DNA of 64,000 nucleotides from UMGS1052 sp045580005 (GCA_045580005.1 JAZNMZ010000061.1:1-64000), one strand, 5' to 3'; counted from the first letter of the stretch, positions 26,641 through 36,238 are shown. The notes: generated from the sequence alone by a model not told the origin. Numbers and translations: made by a program.

Positions 26641-26686
26641 ATAAGCCAAACGGCAGGGCGATGTTGAATCGTCCTGCCGGCGGTAA

Positions 26687-26860
26687 TTATTCCTTCTTAC
26701 CGAACCCCATTTTCTCGGTAAGATCGGTAAAACTCTTATCATACTGTGCTTGTGTAATGGCGTTATGTTCGAGTAGAGTTTTGAGCAACTCCACTTGATT
26801 ATTGTAAAGCTCCTCGTTGGTGAGCTTGGTTGTATTAATGCTGTTGTTTGTAAGCTCCAT
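26687..26860 (-). CDS. Small hypothetical protein behind the polymerase operon (57 aa)
   Basis: Reverse-strand frame MELTNNSINTTKLTNEELYN...KMGFGKKE. It is soluble, helical and glutamine/asparagine-rich, with one long likely coiled coil. It lies 20 bases after the YolD-like stop in the same direction, so it is probably the last gene of that operon. The ribosome binding site is weak (GCGGGAT). It is too short to assign. Confidence 0.6.
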   Translation of the reverse strand: MELTNNSINTTKLTNEELYNNQVELLKTLLEHNAITQAQYDKSFTDLTEKMGFGKKE

Positions 26861-26880
26861 AATAGATCCCGCTGCTTTCT

Positions 26881-27312
26881 TTATTGAAAATCATATATCT
26901 TAAAGATATCGCCGCTGATATAAAGCACATCGGACATCGGTATCTTTTTCTTATTGGTAAGCGTTATTACGCACTCGACATCGTCGATATCGTGTACGAT
27001 ACCGCGAACGGTTACATACTCGCCGCCGCTCTTTTTGGCGTCCGGTTTGAAGTATGTTATCTCGATCTCGGCCTCGCTGTCGAGGTTGGCCTTGATGAAT
27101 GAGAGCTTGCTGTTGAGGTTTGCGATCTGCTCCTCGGTGAGCTCGACCTTAACTCCGGTGAGTCTTGCTTCTTCGTTGACAGCGGCATCGTAGCCGGTCA
27201 GCGCCGCAAAGGGAGCAAACTGCGCCGCGCGATTCATGCGCGACATCCGCGGATGCTTTTTTGACTCGTGATGAGGAAGGTCGATTATATCGTTATAATT
27301 GCGTTCTTCCAC
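26881..27312 (-). CDS. YolD-like family protein
   Basis: 143 residues with the family signature HPRMSRMNRAAQFAPFAAL near residues 20-38. YolD-like proteins are commonly encoded beside Y-family polymerases in plasmids and conjugative elements and are thought to take part in the SOS or mutagenesis response (family knowledge). The GTG start overlaps the polymerase stop by one base (TAGTG), which indicates tight translational coupling. Confidence 0.85.
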   Translation of the reverse strand: MEERNYNDIIDLPHHESKKHPRMSRMNRAAQFAPFAALTGYDAAVNEEARLTGVKVELTEEQIANLNSKLSFIKANLDSEAEIEITYFKPDAKKSGGEYVTVRGIVHDIDDVECVITLTNKKKIPMSDVLYISGDIFKIYDFQ

Positions 27313-28832
27313 TACTTTTTACCTCCGTCATTTCCCGCCAGATGACCGCCGATCTGTGCGTTACGCTCTTTTGTGGTCGCTCCTTCTTCAAAGTTCATTC
27401 CCTTGAGGATGGCGTTCTTTCCGAACTGCTTTCGAAGCTCTATAATTGTATCTTGCCGCTTTCGCTCACGCGCTAACTCGGCATTTTCCTTATCGCGACG
27501 GCGTTCTATCGCCTCATAATCGGTGAAGACATCGAGCTGCTCGAAGTCGTTACGATCGTCTTTCGCAAGGCTTTCGTCAACAACTTTACATGCGGTTACA
27601 TTAACTTTCCGAATAAGAAGCTTGGGATTGGCGATACGATCAAAGAGCTCGAGAGCTGCCTTTGTGATGAGCTTGGTCGATGATGTTTGTCTGTCAAGAT
27701 TGATCGTTCCGTGCGCGGGCTTCGGCGCTTTTCGACCGTAGAAATCGGTTACTATTTCGCCGTTATAGTCGGTATCCGTAAGCGATTCAACATCATAGGT
27801 CAGATCGAGAACTATCTGATTCGTGACGAGCTTTTTTTCAACAAGGTCAAGCACCAAGAGGTCTATCATCTCATGGACTATGAGGCGCGCCTTCTCAAAA
27901 GTATAACCGTATGAGAGGACTTGTCCCGATGAAATGCTGTTCGACTCGGGCTTGTAGGCCTTAATTTCCGAGATAAGGCAAGGCTCCCATCCCCATGCAT
28001 GATCGATCAAGAGTTCCGCATTCACACCGAAAAGATTGTATAGGATGTCCTCATTAGTCAGCGAAACTCGGGCAACATCGCCCATCGTTTTAATGCCGCG
28101 TTCCTCGAGCTTTTTGGCAATGCCCTTGCCGACTCTCCAAAAGGAAGTAAGCGGAGTATGATTCCATAGCTTCTCTCTGTATGATCGCTCGTCAAGCTCC
28201 GCGATACGGACTCCGTCCTTGTCCGCGGGCATCTTTTTTGCCATAATATCCATCGCGATCTTCGCAAGATAAAGGTTAGTTCCTATACCTGCGGTCGCGG
28301 TTATTCCCGTAGTTTTGAGGACATCGCGTATCATACGCAGAGCAAGCTCGTGAGCGGTGCATTTATACTTTCTCAAATAGCTTGTGGCATCAATAAAGAC
28401 CTCGTCTATTGAGTAAACATGAATGTCATCGGGAGCTATATATTTGAGATAAACGCTGTATATCTTCGTGCTTATCTCCATATATTTCGCCATCTGCGGC
28501 GGCGCAACGATATATGAGACGGCAAGAGACGGATCGCTTTTCAGCGCTGTATCGCTGTAGGACTCACCGGTAAGGACACGGCCAGGAGCATGGCTTCGCC
28601 TTTGTGCATTGGCCTCTTTGACCTTTTGAACGACTTCAAAAAGCCGCGCTCTGCCGGGGATGCCGTAGGATTTCAGCGACGGCGAGACCGCAAGACAAAT
28701 GGTTTTTTCAGTTCTCGAAGAATCCGCCACCACAAGATTTGTGGTCATCGGATCAAGTCCGCGCTCCATACATTCAACGGAAGCATAGAACGACTTCAGG
28801 TCTATTGCAATATATCTTCTGTTTTCGTTCAT
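27312..28832 (-). CDS. Y-family DNA polymerase (UmuC/DinB-like)
   Basis: A 506-residue translesion polymerase. The catalytic carboxylates are in IAIDLKSFYASVE near residue 10 and YSIDEVFIDATSYL near residue 140. The helix-hairpin-helix part (GKGIAKKLEERGIKTMGDVA) follows. The family copies damaged DNA, and mobile copies probably fill gaps after conjugative transfer. TATAAT-like bases upstream (about 28880-28890, reverse strand) fit a promoter. No clear LexA box is visible near it. It is convergent with the forward genes on its left and divergent from the toprim gene on its right. Confidence 0.92.
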   Translation of the reverse strand: MNENRRYIAIDLKSFYASVECMERGLDPMTTNLVVADSSRTEKTICLAVSPSLKSYGIPGRARLFEVVQKVKEANAQRRSHAPGRVLTGESYSDTALKSDPSLAVSYIVAPPQMAKYMEISTKIYSVYLKYIAPDDIHVYSIDEVFIDATSYLRKYKCTAHELALRMIRDVLKTTGITATAGIGTNLYLAKIAMDIMAKKMPADKDGVRIAELDERSYREKLWNHTPLTSFWRVGKGIAKKLEERGIKTMGDVARVSLTNEDILYNLFGVNAELLIDHAWGWEPCLISEIKAYKPESNSISSGQVLSYGYTFEKARLIVHEMIDLLVLDLVEKKLVTNQIVLDLTYDVESLTDTDYNGEIVTDFYGRKAPKPAHGTINLDRQTSSTKLITKAALELFDRIANPKLLIRKVNVTACKVVDESLAKDDRNDFEQLDVFTDYEAIERRRDKENAELARERKRQDTIIELRKQFGKNAILKGMNFEEGATTKERNAQIGGHLAGNDGGKK

Positions 28833-28941
28833 GATGCACCTCCGTTTGAGTTTTTGCAGATCATACTCTGCGGTATCTTAATTATTATATCATAAATCGA
28901 GAAGTAATTCAATTAAAAAAACAAAATTAATATACGATTAC

Positions 28942-28980
28942 ATAGCCGCATCTTTTCGGCGCGCAGGAAGGATGCGGCTA
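28942..28980. promoter_or_regulatory. Hairpin between the polymerase and toprim genes
   Basis: AGCCGCATC pairs with GATGCGGCT around a loop of about 18 bases. It lies in the divergent intergenic region, ahead of the ribosome binding site of the toprim gene. Without a T tail it is more likely a leader structure or protein site than a terminator. Confidence 0.5.
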
Positions 28981-29010
28981 AATCTATTTCGCAAGGAGGA
29001 TGAATTTAAT

Positions 29011-29967
29011 GTGAGATTTGTAACAACGGAAGAGATCCAAAACGCAAGGAAGATCGATGCGCTTTCTTACCTTAAAACCTACTGCCCCGATGAGCTTGTA
29101 AAGCTCGGAGAGGAGGAGTATTGCACGAGAAAACACGATAGCTTAAAGCTGTCAAACGGCAAATGGTTTTGGTGGTCGAGAGGTTTCGGCGGTGTCAGCG
29201 CTTTGGATTATCTTGTCAAAGTTGAGAACACGGACTTCGTTGAAACGGTTCAAATGCTTAACGGTAAGGCGGGCTTCATCCCGCCTTCTTCAGTACCGAA
29301 AAGAGAAGAACCGAAGACGATCTGCATCCCGCCTCATAATTATGAGTGCAGAAAAGTCCGTGAGTATCTGCGAAAACGATCTATTTCGGATGAGGTAATA
29401 GACTTCTTTATCTCGAAGAAAATACTTGCCGAGGAGAATCAAACGGGATATTGTTTCTTCTTCGGCAACGATGAAAACGGTGAGCATAAGCAATGCTCGG
29501 TGAGGGCAACGGACGGCAGGGATTTCAAGAAAGAAATATACGGCGGCAACAAGGATTACTCATTCCACAATGTAAGTTTAAGACCGAGGGACAGCGTGAG
29601 AGTCTTTGAAAGCGCGATAGATCTGATGTCATTCGCGACACTTATGGAAGGCTCTGTATGGGATTTCCGCGAGGAAAACATGATGTCGGTCGCAGGGGTA
29701 TACAAACCGAAGAAGGACTTGGAGAACAGCAAAGTTCCCGCATCCCTGCTTCGGTTTCTTGATTTGAATCCGAATGTTAAGAGAGTTATCCTGCACTTCG
29801 ATAACGACAGCGCAGGAGTTCTCGCCGCAAAAGGAATCGCGGCAGCATTGCCTTCTCGGTATGAGGTAAAATTCGTTCCCCCGCCGAGCGAAAAAGACTT
29901 CAATGCGTACCTATGTGTTGAGAAAACCAAACAAATACGAAACGGAAAGCGAGGTGAAAGAGTATGA
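29011..29967 (+). CDS. Toprim / DUF3991-type primase-like protein
   Basis: 318 residues. The N-terminal part (YCTRKHDSLKLSNGKWFWWSRGFGG) resembles a CHC2-type primase start that has lost most zinc ligands. The C-terminal part carries the toprim fold: RVFESAIDLMSFATL and HFDNDSAGVLAAKGI. Such proteins accompany relaxases and may prime the transferred strand. The GTG at 29011 is chosen because AAGGAGGAT ends 9 bases before it; the ATG at 28972 lies inside the upstream hairpin. It overlaps the next gene by 4 bases. Confidence 0.78.
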   Translation: MRFVTTEEIQNARKIDALSYLKTYCPDELVKLGEEEYCTRKHDSLKLSNGKWFWWSRGFGGVSALDYLVKVENTDFVETVQMLNGKAGFIPPSSVPKREEPKTICIPPHNYECRKVREYLRKRSISDEVIDFFISKKILAEENQTGYCFFFGNDENGEHKQCSVRATDGRDFKKEIYGGNKDYSFHNVSLRPRDSVRVFESAIDLMSFATLMEGSVWDFREENMMSVAGVYKPKKDLENSKVPASLLRFLDLNPNVKRVILHFDNDSAGVLAAKGIAAALPSRYEVKFVPPPSEKDFNAYLCVEKTKQIRNGKRGERV

Positions 29968-30182
29968 AAAAGTACAAGGTAACGATTACAGAAATTCTTA
30001 AAAAGACAGTCGAAGTCGATGCGGAAGATTATACAGAAGCAGTTGAAACTGTTGAAAGCGCATACTTTCAAGAGCAAATAATTCTGACCGCCGACGACTA
30101 TTCCGGCAGCAATTTTGATGCCGAGGAGATACCTGCACAGACCGAAAAGACGGTGAAAAATCGTAAGGATTTTTCACGATAA
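29964..30182 (+). CDS. DpnD/PcfM family protein
   Basis: A 72-residue protein with the family pattern KYKVTITEILKKTVEVDAED followed by an acidic stretch. The family is common in conjugative elements, with no known mechanism. It overlaps the toprim gene by 4 bases and is the last gene before the transfer-origin candidate. Confidence 0.75.
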   Translation: MKKYKVTITEILKKTVEVDAEDYTEAVETVESAYFQEQIILTADDYSGSNFDAEEIPAQTEKTVKNRKDFSR

Positions 30183-30290
30183 GACACCTAAAAACGAAAG
30201 GGGTTTTAGGTGTCGGTTGTTCATAACAAGCACAGATTTTGTATATACACAAAATCGAACCTATTAGGGAGACCCTAAAACCCCTGACTA
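30183..30290. other. Candidate origin of transfer (oriT) with competing inverted repeats
   Basis: The 120-bp gap directly upstream of mobC and the relaxase holds three inverted repeats. GACACCTAAAA (30183-30193) pairs with TTTTAGGTGTC (30204-30214). AGGGGTTTTAGG (30199-30210) pairs with CCTAAAACCCCT (30274-30285). GATTTTGT (30235-30242) pairs with ACAAAATC (30249-30256). The first two share bases and cannot form together. Position and repeat content are what is expected of an oriT of MOBP type. The nick site is not identified. Confidence 0.6.
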
Positions 30291-30303
30291 TGAAAGGAGA
30301 AAC

Positions 30304-30654
30304 ATGAGAACAAGAAATAATCAAATACTTCTTTGGCTGAATGATGAAGAGCTTGAAAGACTGAATAAGATCGTCGCGCGCTTACCGTACAGCCGACAGA
30401 GATATATCCGTGAAGCGATCTTCGGCGCGGATATTTATGAAACACCGCCAGCAGAATACGGTGTAATAGTTAAGGAGCTTCGTGCCATCGGCAACAATGT
30501 GTATCAGCTTCTTCTCAAAGCCGTGCAGTTAAAATTCATTGATGAGGTCATGATCTGCGACCTTTACAACACCGTACTTGATATGGATGAGAAATTCAGC
30601 TCCGCCTTTGCTTCCAAGCGGTACAAGAAAAAGGTAAGCGAGCTTTGGCGGTAA
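30304..30654 (+). CDS. mobC: MobC-like relaxosome protein
   Basis: A 116-residue accessory DNA-binding protein of the relaxosome. The N-terminus (IL-LWLNDEELERLNKI) is the ribbon-helix-helix-like start of MobC, and AIGNNVYQLLLKA is the conserved MobC core. It would bind near oriT and help the relaxase open the strand. AAAGGAGAAAC precedes the ATG. The relaxase start lies inside its last codons. Confidence 0.85.
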   Translation: MRTRNNQILLWLNDEELERLNKIVARLPYSRQRYIREAIFGADIYETPPAEYGVIVKELRAIGNNVYQLLLKAVQLKFIDEVMICDLYNTVLDMDEKFSSAFASKRYKKKVSELWR

Positions 30655-32021
30655 CAAAGATATGGGGCATCCACGGCACAGTTTATACCGTTACAAAATA
30701 TACCGCGAATGAAGCAAAAACATGGAACAGCGAATACAGTTCTGCGGCGGTTTATCACAAGCATGATACAACGGTAGGCGCGGTAATGGACTACACAGCA
30801 GATCAAATGAAGACCGAGAAGCAGCTCTATGTAACCGGTGTAAATTGCAGTAGCGAGCCCAAAGTTGCCGCCCGTCAGTTTTATATCACCAAGAATGCCT
30901 TCGGAGTTGATGATAACAGAAGCAAGACTCGTTTCGTTTGTATGCATGGATATCAATCCTTTGCTCCCGGGGAAGTATCTCCCGAAGTTGCGCATAAGGT
31001 CGGAGTCGAACTTGCCAAGCGAGTTTGGGGCGACAAGTATGAAGTCCTTGTTTCAACCCATTTGAATACGGGAGCTTGTCATAACCACTTTGTTATCAAT
31101 AACATTTCCTTTATCGACGGCAAGAGATACTTGGATAATAAGGCGACTTACGGAGTTATGCGCAAGGAGTCGGATCAACTTTGTCGAGAGTACGGTTTAA
31201 GTATTGTTTCTCGTCCGACGCGCGATCACCCGCAGAGTGAGGGCGGATATATCAAAGCAGAGCTGCAGGGAGCTTATACGATCCGCGCCGCGATCAAACG
31301 CGACATCGACCTCGTTATAGATGCCACTCCCCAAGACTTTGATGAGTTTGCCTCCATGATCTCGCAACTCGGATACAAACTTGAACGCAGAGGAAAGGAT
31401 ATGCGCATCATACCGCGAATAGGGAAGTGCAAGCCTCGAAGACTTCGTTCTCTCGGTGAGGGATATTCGGAGGAGGATATCACTTACCGTATCAAAGAAC
31501 AATGGTGGGATCCTCAATATCCTTCGTTTAAGATCTATGAGCCGAGGAGATATGTTCCGTCATCACTTTACCGTCTGTATCTTCATTACTGCTACCTGCT
31601 CGGCATCTTTCCCGAAGAGAGACCAAGAAGCCACACCGTATGCGATGTGCTGAAGGAAGACAAGATGCGCGCTCAAAAGTATTCCGATGAAGCCGCTATG
31701 ATGGGTAAGTACGGTATTGAGAATATCGAGCAACTGCAAGAGCATTATCTTGCAGTTTTTTCTTTGTCCGAGAAAAAGAAAGAAGAACGTAAAGCCCTGC
31801 GGTATAAACTTCGCCGCATGAATGACGAGGACGAGATCGAGTCCGCAAAGACAAGAGTCAAAGCCTTATCCGAAGATATAAGGAAGCTCGACAGAGAAAA
31901 GCTTTTGTGCGAGGACATTACTTTCAGGAGTGCGGGTATCGCGGAGGTCGTCCGCTTGATCGAATTACCCGAAACAGAAAAACAAATTCAAAGAAAGGAA
32001 AGTTACAGAAATGAACGCTAA
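30645..32021 (+). CDS. MOBP-type relaxase (MobA/VirD2-like)
   Basis: A 458-residue relaxase that nicks oriT and pilots the single strand. The metal-binding triad is visible as HLNTGACHNHFVINNISF near residues 138-155 (HUH-like, H...HNH). An upstream motif region (FYITKNAFGV) may carry other active-site residues. The catalytic Tyr cannot be assigned with certainty. The start is TTG, overlapping the mobC stop by 10 bases, so translation is coupled. The C-terminal half is a charged, coiled-coil-rich region. Confidence 0.85.
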   Translation: MAVTKIWGIHGTVYTVTKYTANEAKTWNSEYSSAAVYHKHDTTVGAVMDYTADQMKTEKQLYVTGVNCSSEPKVAARQFYITKNAFGVDDNRSKTRFVCMHGYQSFAPGEVSPEVAHKVGVELAKRVWGDKYEVLVSTHLNTGACHNHFVINNISFIDGKRYLDNKATYGVMRKESDQLCREYGLSIVSRPTRDHPQSEGGYIKAELQGAYTIRAAIKRDIDLVIDATPQDFDEFASMISQLGYKLERRGKDMRIIPRIGKCKPRRLRSLGEGYSEEDITYRIKEQWWDPQYPSFKIYEPRRYVPSSLYRLYLHYCYLLGIFPEERPRSHTVCDVLKEDKMRAQKYSDEAAMMGKYGIENIEQLQEHYLAVFSLSEKKKEERKALRYKLRRMNDEDEIESAKTRVKALSEDIRKLDREKLLCEDITFRSAGIAEVVRLIELPETEKQIQRKESYRNER

Positions 32022-32895
32022 TTCCGATGCAGCCGATCAGGTTGTAAGAATAACACTCGAAGGAGCCGAGTTCGCCATACGCTTGGCAGGAAGCGGAGCA
32101 AAGCATATTGCGGTCATGCTCATCGCTATGGCAAAACAGCAGCACAAAACAAGAGGAGCAACACGGCTCAACAGTATGCTCCGCTCGGGAAAGCCTCTTA
32201 AGGTCTTTACCTTTTCCGCAGAACACATGAAAAAATTTAAGGAAGTAGCCAAAGACTACGGAATACTCTACACGATTCTCAAAGAGAATGATAAGACCGG
32301 AGGTGTCTTTGATGTTCTTGTCCCCGCTGATGATGAGTCGAAGATCAACCGTATAGTTGAGAGGTTCGAACTTGTTAAGATCGATACTGCTTCCCTAAAG
32401 GCTGAACTTCTCAAAGAGAAAGCCGCGAGGGATCAGAAGACAGAAGCGGATAACGACGGCAATTCAACACTACAGACCGCGAAAGAAAACGATTCCGAGA
32501 ACGGTTCAGGTCAGCCGCCGCCCGAACAGTATCAATCGGCAGAAGAATACGAGGAGGGCGTGACCAATCAGCTCTTTTCAACCAACCCGCTTCAGAAGGA
32601 TGAGGTATCTGTCCAAAACCCCGAGGCGGCTCGGACGGACGAAAGCCCAAGACAGAGACGATCATCATTGGTGGAAACGAAGAGGGAGACGGAAACCGAC
32701 AGTCTGTCCGAGCCAACATCGAGCGACTCAAAAAGGGAAGAGGTCTTAAATCACTCTTCCACACATGAACACGGAGGCAGAGAATCCGTGCGCGAAAAGA
32801 TAGCACGCATTAAAAGAGAAAGAGCGGCGGCAGCTACTACCGCTCCCGTAAAAGAAACCGTTCACATTCCCAAACCCAAGTCCAAAGACAGATAA
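32011..32895 (+). CDS. PcfB family protein (DUF3801)
   Basis: 294 residues. The N-terminal 130 form the PcfB-like domain (VVRITLEGAEFAIRLAGSGA; KVFTFSAEHMKKFKEVAKDY), and the rest is a long acidic/basic low-complexity tail. PcfB of pCF10 links the relaxosome to the VirD4 coupling protein. The tail ending in a basic stretch (KIARIKRERAAA) fits that role. It overlaps the relaxase by 11 bases. Confidence 0.82.
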   Translation: MNANSDAADQVVRITLEGAEFAIRLAGSGAKHIAVMLIAMAKQQHKTRGATRLNSMLRSGKPLKVFTFSAEHMKKFKEVAKDYGILYTILKENDKTGGVFDVLVPADDESKINRIVERFELVKIDTASLKAELLKEKAARDQKTEADNDGNSTLQTAKENDSENGSGQPPPEQYQSAEEYEEGVTNQLFSTNPLQKDEVSVQNPEAARTDESPRQRRSSLVETKRETETDSLSEPTSSDSKREEVLNHSSTHEHGGRESVREKIARIKRERAAAATTAPVKETVHIPKPKSKDR

Positions 32896-32911
32896 CAGAA
32901 AGGAAAACACC

Positions 32912-33835
32912 ATGAGTGAATTTGAAAAAGTTATTAAAGAAGCAACCGAACCCAAAACCGAAAAGAAAAGCTACGGAGAGGTAGTCCGCGAGCGCCGCGC
33001 CTCAATGAATACCATTACGGAGGAGGCATATGGTGCGATCTCCAAAGACCGAGCCGCGTTTGTCGGTATGCTCAACATCGCAAGCAGATTCCTTCGTAAC
33101 TCCGAGGGAAACATCCTGCTCATCTACGGACAGAATCCAAATGCTACCGAGCTTCATTCCTACGGCGTGTGGAAGGAGAAGGGCAAGACGGTGAAAAAGG
33201 GAGAAAAGCCCGTCTATATTTTCAAGAGAAAAGACTATGTATCGGCTGATGGACATAACCGCTTCAGCTTTGATCCCGATCCCAAGTATGATGTCTTATC
33301 TACTGTGGACGGAAAGCCCACACCTGCACCGGTCTTTGATGATAAGATACTTGTAAGAGGTATCGTTCATTCGTCCCCGGTAAAGATCGTTGTCGATTCG
33401 GGATATCCGCAGAGCAACCCCGAAGGCGCGGCGTATATCGAGGATAAGAGCGAGATCCGATGCAAGTACGGTATGCCTACCGATGAGCTTGTTCCCACGA
33501 TCCTCAATGCGACCGCTCTTGCGGAGTTCTGCACCGCTAATGGCGATGCCCGCCCCTCGGATTATGAATTCAAGGCAAGATGCGTTGCATATATCCTTAC
33601 CGCCAAGTACGGCATTTCTACAGCCAAGATCGGAATACACAGTATTCCCTCGGATTATCAGACGATGGATCCCGACCGATTTAAGGCGGAGATACACGAT
33701 CTTTTGGAGACCGCAAAGAAGATCGACAATAGGATCGCAGAGATCATATTTCGCCCCAAAGCGCAGGTGAAGGATGCGGAGAAGTCAAACGAAACAGTTG
33801 CACAGAAGACCGATGAGGGAAAGGATGCGAGATAA
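32912..33835 (+). CDS. LtrC/ArdC-like antirestriction or ssDNA-binding protein
   Basis: 307 residues. The central part (MLNIASRFLRNSEGNILLIYGQNP, then SYGVWKEKGKTVKKGEKP) matches the ArdC N-terminal ssDNA-binding fold seen in LtrC-like proteins. The zinc protease domain of full ArdC (HExxH) is not seen. It may protect incoming DNA. GAAAGGAAAACACC precedes the ATG. The stop overlaps the next start by one base. Confidence 0.72.
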   Translation: MSEFEKVIKEATEPKTEKKSYGEVVRERRASMNTITEEAYGAISKDRAAFVGMLNIASRFLRNSEGNILLIYGQNPNATELHSYGVWKEKGKTVKKGEKPVYIFKRKDYVSADGHNRFSFDPDPKYDVLSTVDGKPTPAPVFDDKILVRGIVHSSPVKIVVDSGYPQSNPEGAAYIEDKSEIRCKYGMPTDELVPTILNATALAEFCTANGDARPSDYEFKARCVAYILTAKYGISTAKIGIHSIPSDYQTMDPDRFKAEIHDLLETAKKIDNRIAEIIFRPKAQVKDAEKSNETVAQKTDEGKDAR

Positions 33836-34032
33836 TGGAGAAGAGCGAAAGAAAAGTAGTCGTGCTTACAGACTATGAGTACCATGTTATGATAGGTGCG
33901 CTTGCGGAATTCCGCAACGATCTTCTCGAGGAAAACAGAGAGCCGCATGATGTAAGCGAGCTGCTTCTCAAGGTCATTGATGCTCCCGTTGTAGAGAACG
34001 GCAAGGGCAGATTTTTCAGGGGAAGCCGATGA
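33835..34032 (+). CDS. Small hypothetical protein (65 aa)
   Basis: A soluble helical protein with LTDYEYHVMIGALAEFRNDL near the N-terminus, a pattern also seen in the 52-residue protein at 2221. It lies between the LtrC-like and VirD4 genes, overlapping both by 1-4 bases, so it is a real member of the transfer operon. Function is unknown. Confidence 0.7.
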   Translation: MEKSERKVVVLTDYEYHVMIGALAEFRNDLLEENREPHDVSELLLKVIDAPVVENGKGRFFRGSR

Positions 34033-35882
34033 AAGATCAAGAGAATGAGAAGCTGTTAAATATTATACTTTATGCAATGGGACTGATAGCTGTCATATGG
34101 CTTTCAGTCCTTTTTGCGCCCTGTATAGGCGGCGGACTTGCGCAGATGCTTCCGAAGCTGAGCGATGCGCTGGCTCATCCGTTTAGGCTTACCTTTTGCC
34201 ATAACACTTTCCCGACGGTCTTGACCTTGTCGCTCATCTATGTATTTGCTCTCGTTGTTTATCATTATACAAAGCCCAACTACCGCCGCAGAGAGGAACA
34301 CGGATCTGCCAAGTGGGGAGATAAGAAAGAGATCGACAAGCGTTACAGACAAACACCCACGGAGAGCAATAAGATACTGACACAAAATGTGGCGATAGGG
34401 TATGATACGCATGAGCACAGAAGGAATCTAAACACCATAGTAATAGGCGGTTCGGGATCGGGTAAAACGAGGTTCTACGGAAAGCCGAATGCCATGCAGG
34501 CAAATACCTCTTTCTTTGCTCTTGACCCGAAAGGTGAGGTCGTGCGAGCGCTCGGAGGACTTCTTGTTAAGAAAGGTTATGTAGTTAAAGTGCTTGATCT
34601 TATCAACATGGAGAAGTCCGATTGCTACAATCCCTTTGCATATATCCACTCGGACAACGACGTGCAGAGACTTGTGACCAATCTTTTTAAGTCCACAACA
34701 CCGAAAGGCTCGCAGAGCCAAGATCCCTTTTGGGATAATGCGGCAAGTATGCTCCTGTCCGCCCTCATCTATTATCTTCACTATGAAGCTCCCGTGTATG
34801 AACAGAATTTCGCAATGGTCACAGAACTTCTGCGAGAGGGCGATGTAGATGAGGAAAAGGACAAACATGACAGTGTGCTCGATCTTCTTTTCAAGGAGCT
34901 TGAAAGAAAAGACCCCTATCACATTGCCGTGAAGTATTACAACGAGTACAGAAGCGGCGCGGCAAAAACATTGAAGTCGATTCAGATAACACTTGCGGCT
35001 CGACTTGAAAAGTTCAACCTTAACAGCCTTGCGGCTATGACGGTAACAGATGAACTTGAGCTTGACATGCTCGGGCAGAGAAAGACGGCGTTGTTTGCAA
35101 TTATCCCCGATAATGACACCTCGTTCAATTTCCTTGTTTCAATACTGTATACGCAACTGTTCCAACAGCTCTTTTATGTTGCCGATCACAAATACGGTGG
35201 ATCACTTCCCGTTCATGTGCATTTCCTTATGGATGAATTTGCAAATGTTTCGCTTCCCGATGACTTTGACAAGATACTGTCCGTCATGCGTTCACGCGGA
35301 GTAAGTGTTTCGATCATTCTGCAAAATCTCGCGCAGCTCAAGGCTCTCTTTGAAAAGCAATGGGAGAGTATAGTCGGTAACTGTGATGAGCTTATTTATC
35401 TCGGCGGCAATGAGCAGAGCACACACAAGTATATATCGGAACAGCTCGGTAAAGCGACCATTGATACCAACACCTACGGCAGAAGCGACGGTATGCGCGG
35501 TAATTTCTCGACCAACTTCCAGATCTCCGGCAGAGAGCTGATGACGCCCGACGAAGTCCGTATGTTGGACAACAAGTATTGCATCTTATTCATTCGAGGC
35601 GAGCGACCTGTAATTGACTTGAAGTATGATATCCTAAAGCATCCCAACGTCAAGTACACCGAGGACGGCGGCGCAGAGCCTTATATTCACGGATTCGGTG
35701 AGATCGAGGGCCATCCTTGGAAGAAGGGAACTTCAAACACCGTTATTGACATTACTGATGAGATCATTGAACTCGGCAAGGAAAAGAAAGTCGGCGAGAT
35801 CTTTGTCTTCGATGAAGAAGAATTCGGTATGCACCTTAAAAAAACAAAACAAACAAATAATACACAAACAGAAAAGGAGTAA
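34029..35882 (+). CDS. VirD4-like type IV coupling protein (CD1115/TcpA family)
   Basis: A 617-residue membrane ATPase that delivers the relaxosome to the secretion channel. Two N-terminal membrane helices (about 10-30 and 60-80) are followed by Walker A VIGGSGSGKTRFYGKPN near 139 and Walker B-like HFLMDEFANVS near 400. Other family blocks are FALDPKGE and DPFWDNAA. It is followed after 5 bases by the pilin-like Maff2 gene. Confidence 0.92.
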   Translation: MKDQENEKLLNIILYAMGLIAVIWLSVLFAPCIGGGLAQMLPKLSDALAHPFRLTFCHNTFPTVLTLSLIYVFALVVYHYTKPNYRRREEHGSAKWGDKKEIDKRYRQTPTESNKILTQNVAIGYDTHEHRRNLNTIVIGGSGSGKTRFYGKPNAMQANTSFFALDPKGEVVRALGGLLVKKGYVVKVLDLINMEKSDCYNPFAYIHSDNDVQRLVTNLFKSTTPKGSQSQDPFWDNAASMLLSALIYYLHYEAPVYEQNFAMVTELLREGDVDEEKDKHDSVLDLLFKELERKDPYHIAVKYYNEYRSGAAKTLKSIQITLAARLEKFNLNSLAAMTVTDELELDMLGQRKTALFAIIPDNDTSFNFLVSILYTQLFQQLFYVADHKYGGSLPVHVHFLMDEFANVSLPDDFDKILSVMRSRGVSVSIILQNLAQLKALFEKQWESIVGNCDELIYLGGNEQSTHKYISEQLGKATIDTNTYGRSDGMRGNFSTNFQISGRELMTPDEVRMLDNKYCILFIRGERPVIDLKYDILKHPNVKYTEDGGAEPYIHGFGEIEGHPWKKGTSNTVIDITDEIIELGKEKKVGEIFVFDEEEFGMHLKKTKQTNNTQTEKE

Positions 35883-35887
35883 ACGCT

Positions 35888-36238
35888 ATGAAAAACAACA
35901 AGAACAACCACCTCGTAACCCCCATGCCCGCAAAGGCAAAGAAGATCCTCTCTGTATGGATCGGTATGGTACTTATCTTTACAATGATGAGTGCATTGGC
36001 TCTTCCTTGCTTCGCGGAGCCTACCAAAGATCCTATCACGGTAGTTAACAACCTTTCCGACTTTATGTTCGGACTTGTAAGAGCCGTCGGTATGATAATG
36101 CTCGGCTTTGCTGTAGTGCAGATAGGTCTTTCCCTTAAGTCTCACGACCCCTCACAGAGAGCAAACGGTTTCCTTACACTTGCAGGCGGAGTTGTGATAA
36201 CATTCGCAAAGGAGATCCTTACACTTATCACGGGATAA
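35888..36238 (+). CDS. Maff2 / VirB2-like small membrane protein
   Basis: 116 residues. A signal-like helix (about 26-44, with LALPCFAEP as probable cleavage region) is followed by two hydrophobic helices. This is the size and layout of VirB2-type pilins and of the Maff2 family in clostridial conjugative elements. AAAAGGAGTAAACGCT precedes the ATG. It probably lines the conjugation channel. Confidence 0.78.
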   Translation: MKNNKNNHLVTPMPAKAKKILSVWIGMVLIFTMMSALALPCFAEPTKDPITVVNNLSDFMFGLVRAVGMIMLGFAVVQIGLSLKSHDPSQRANGFLTLAGGVVITFAKEILTLITG

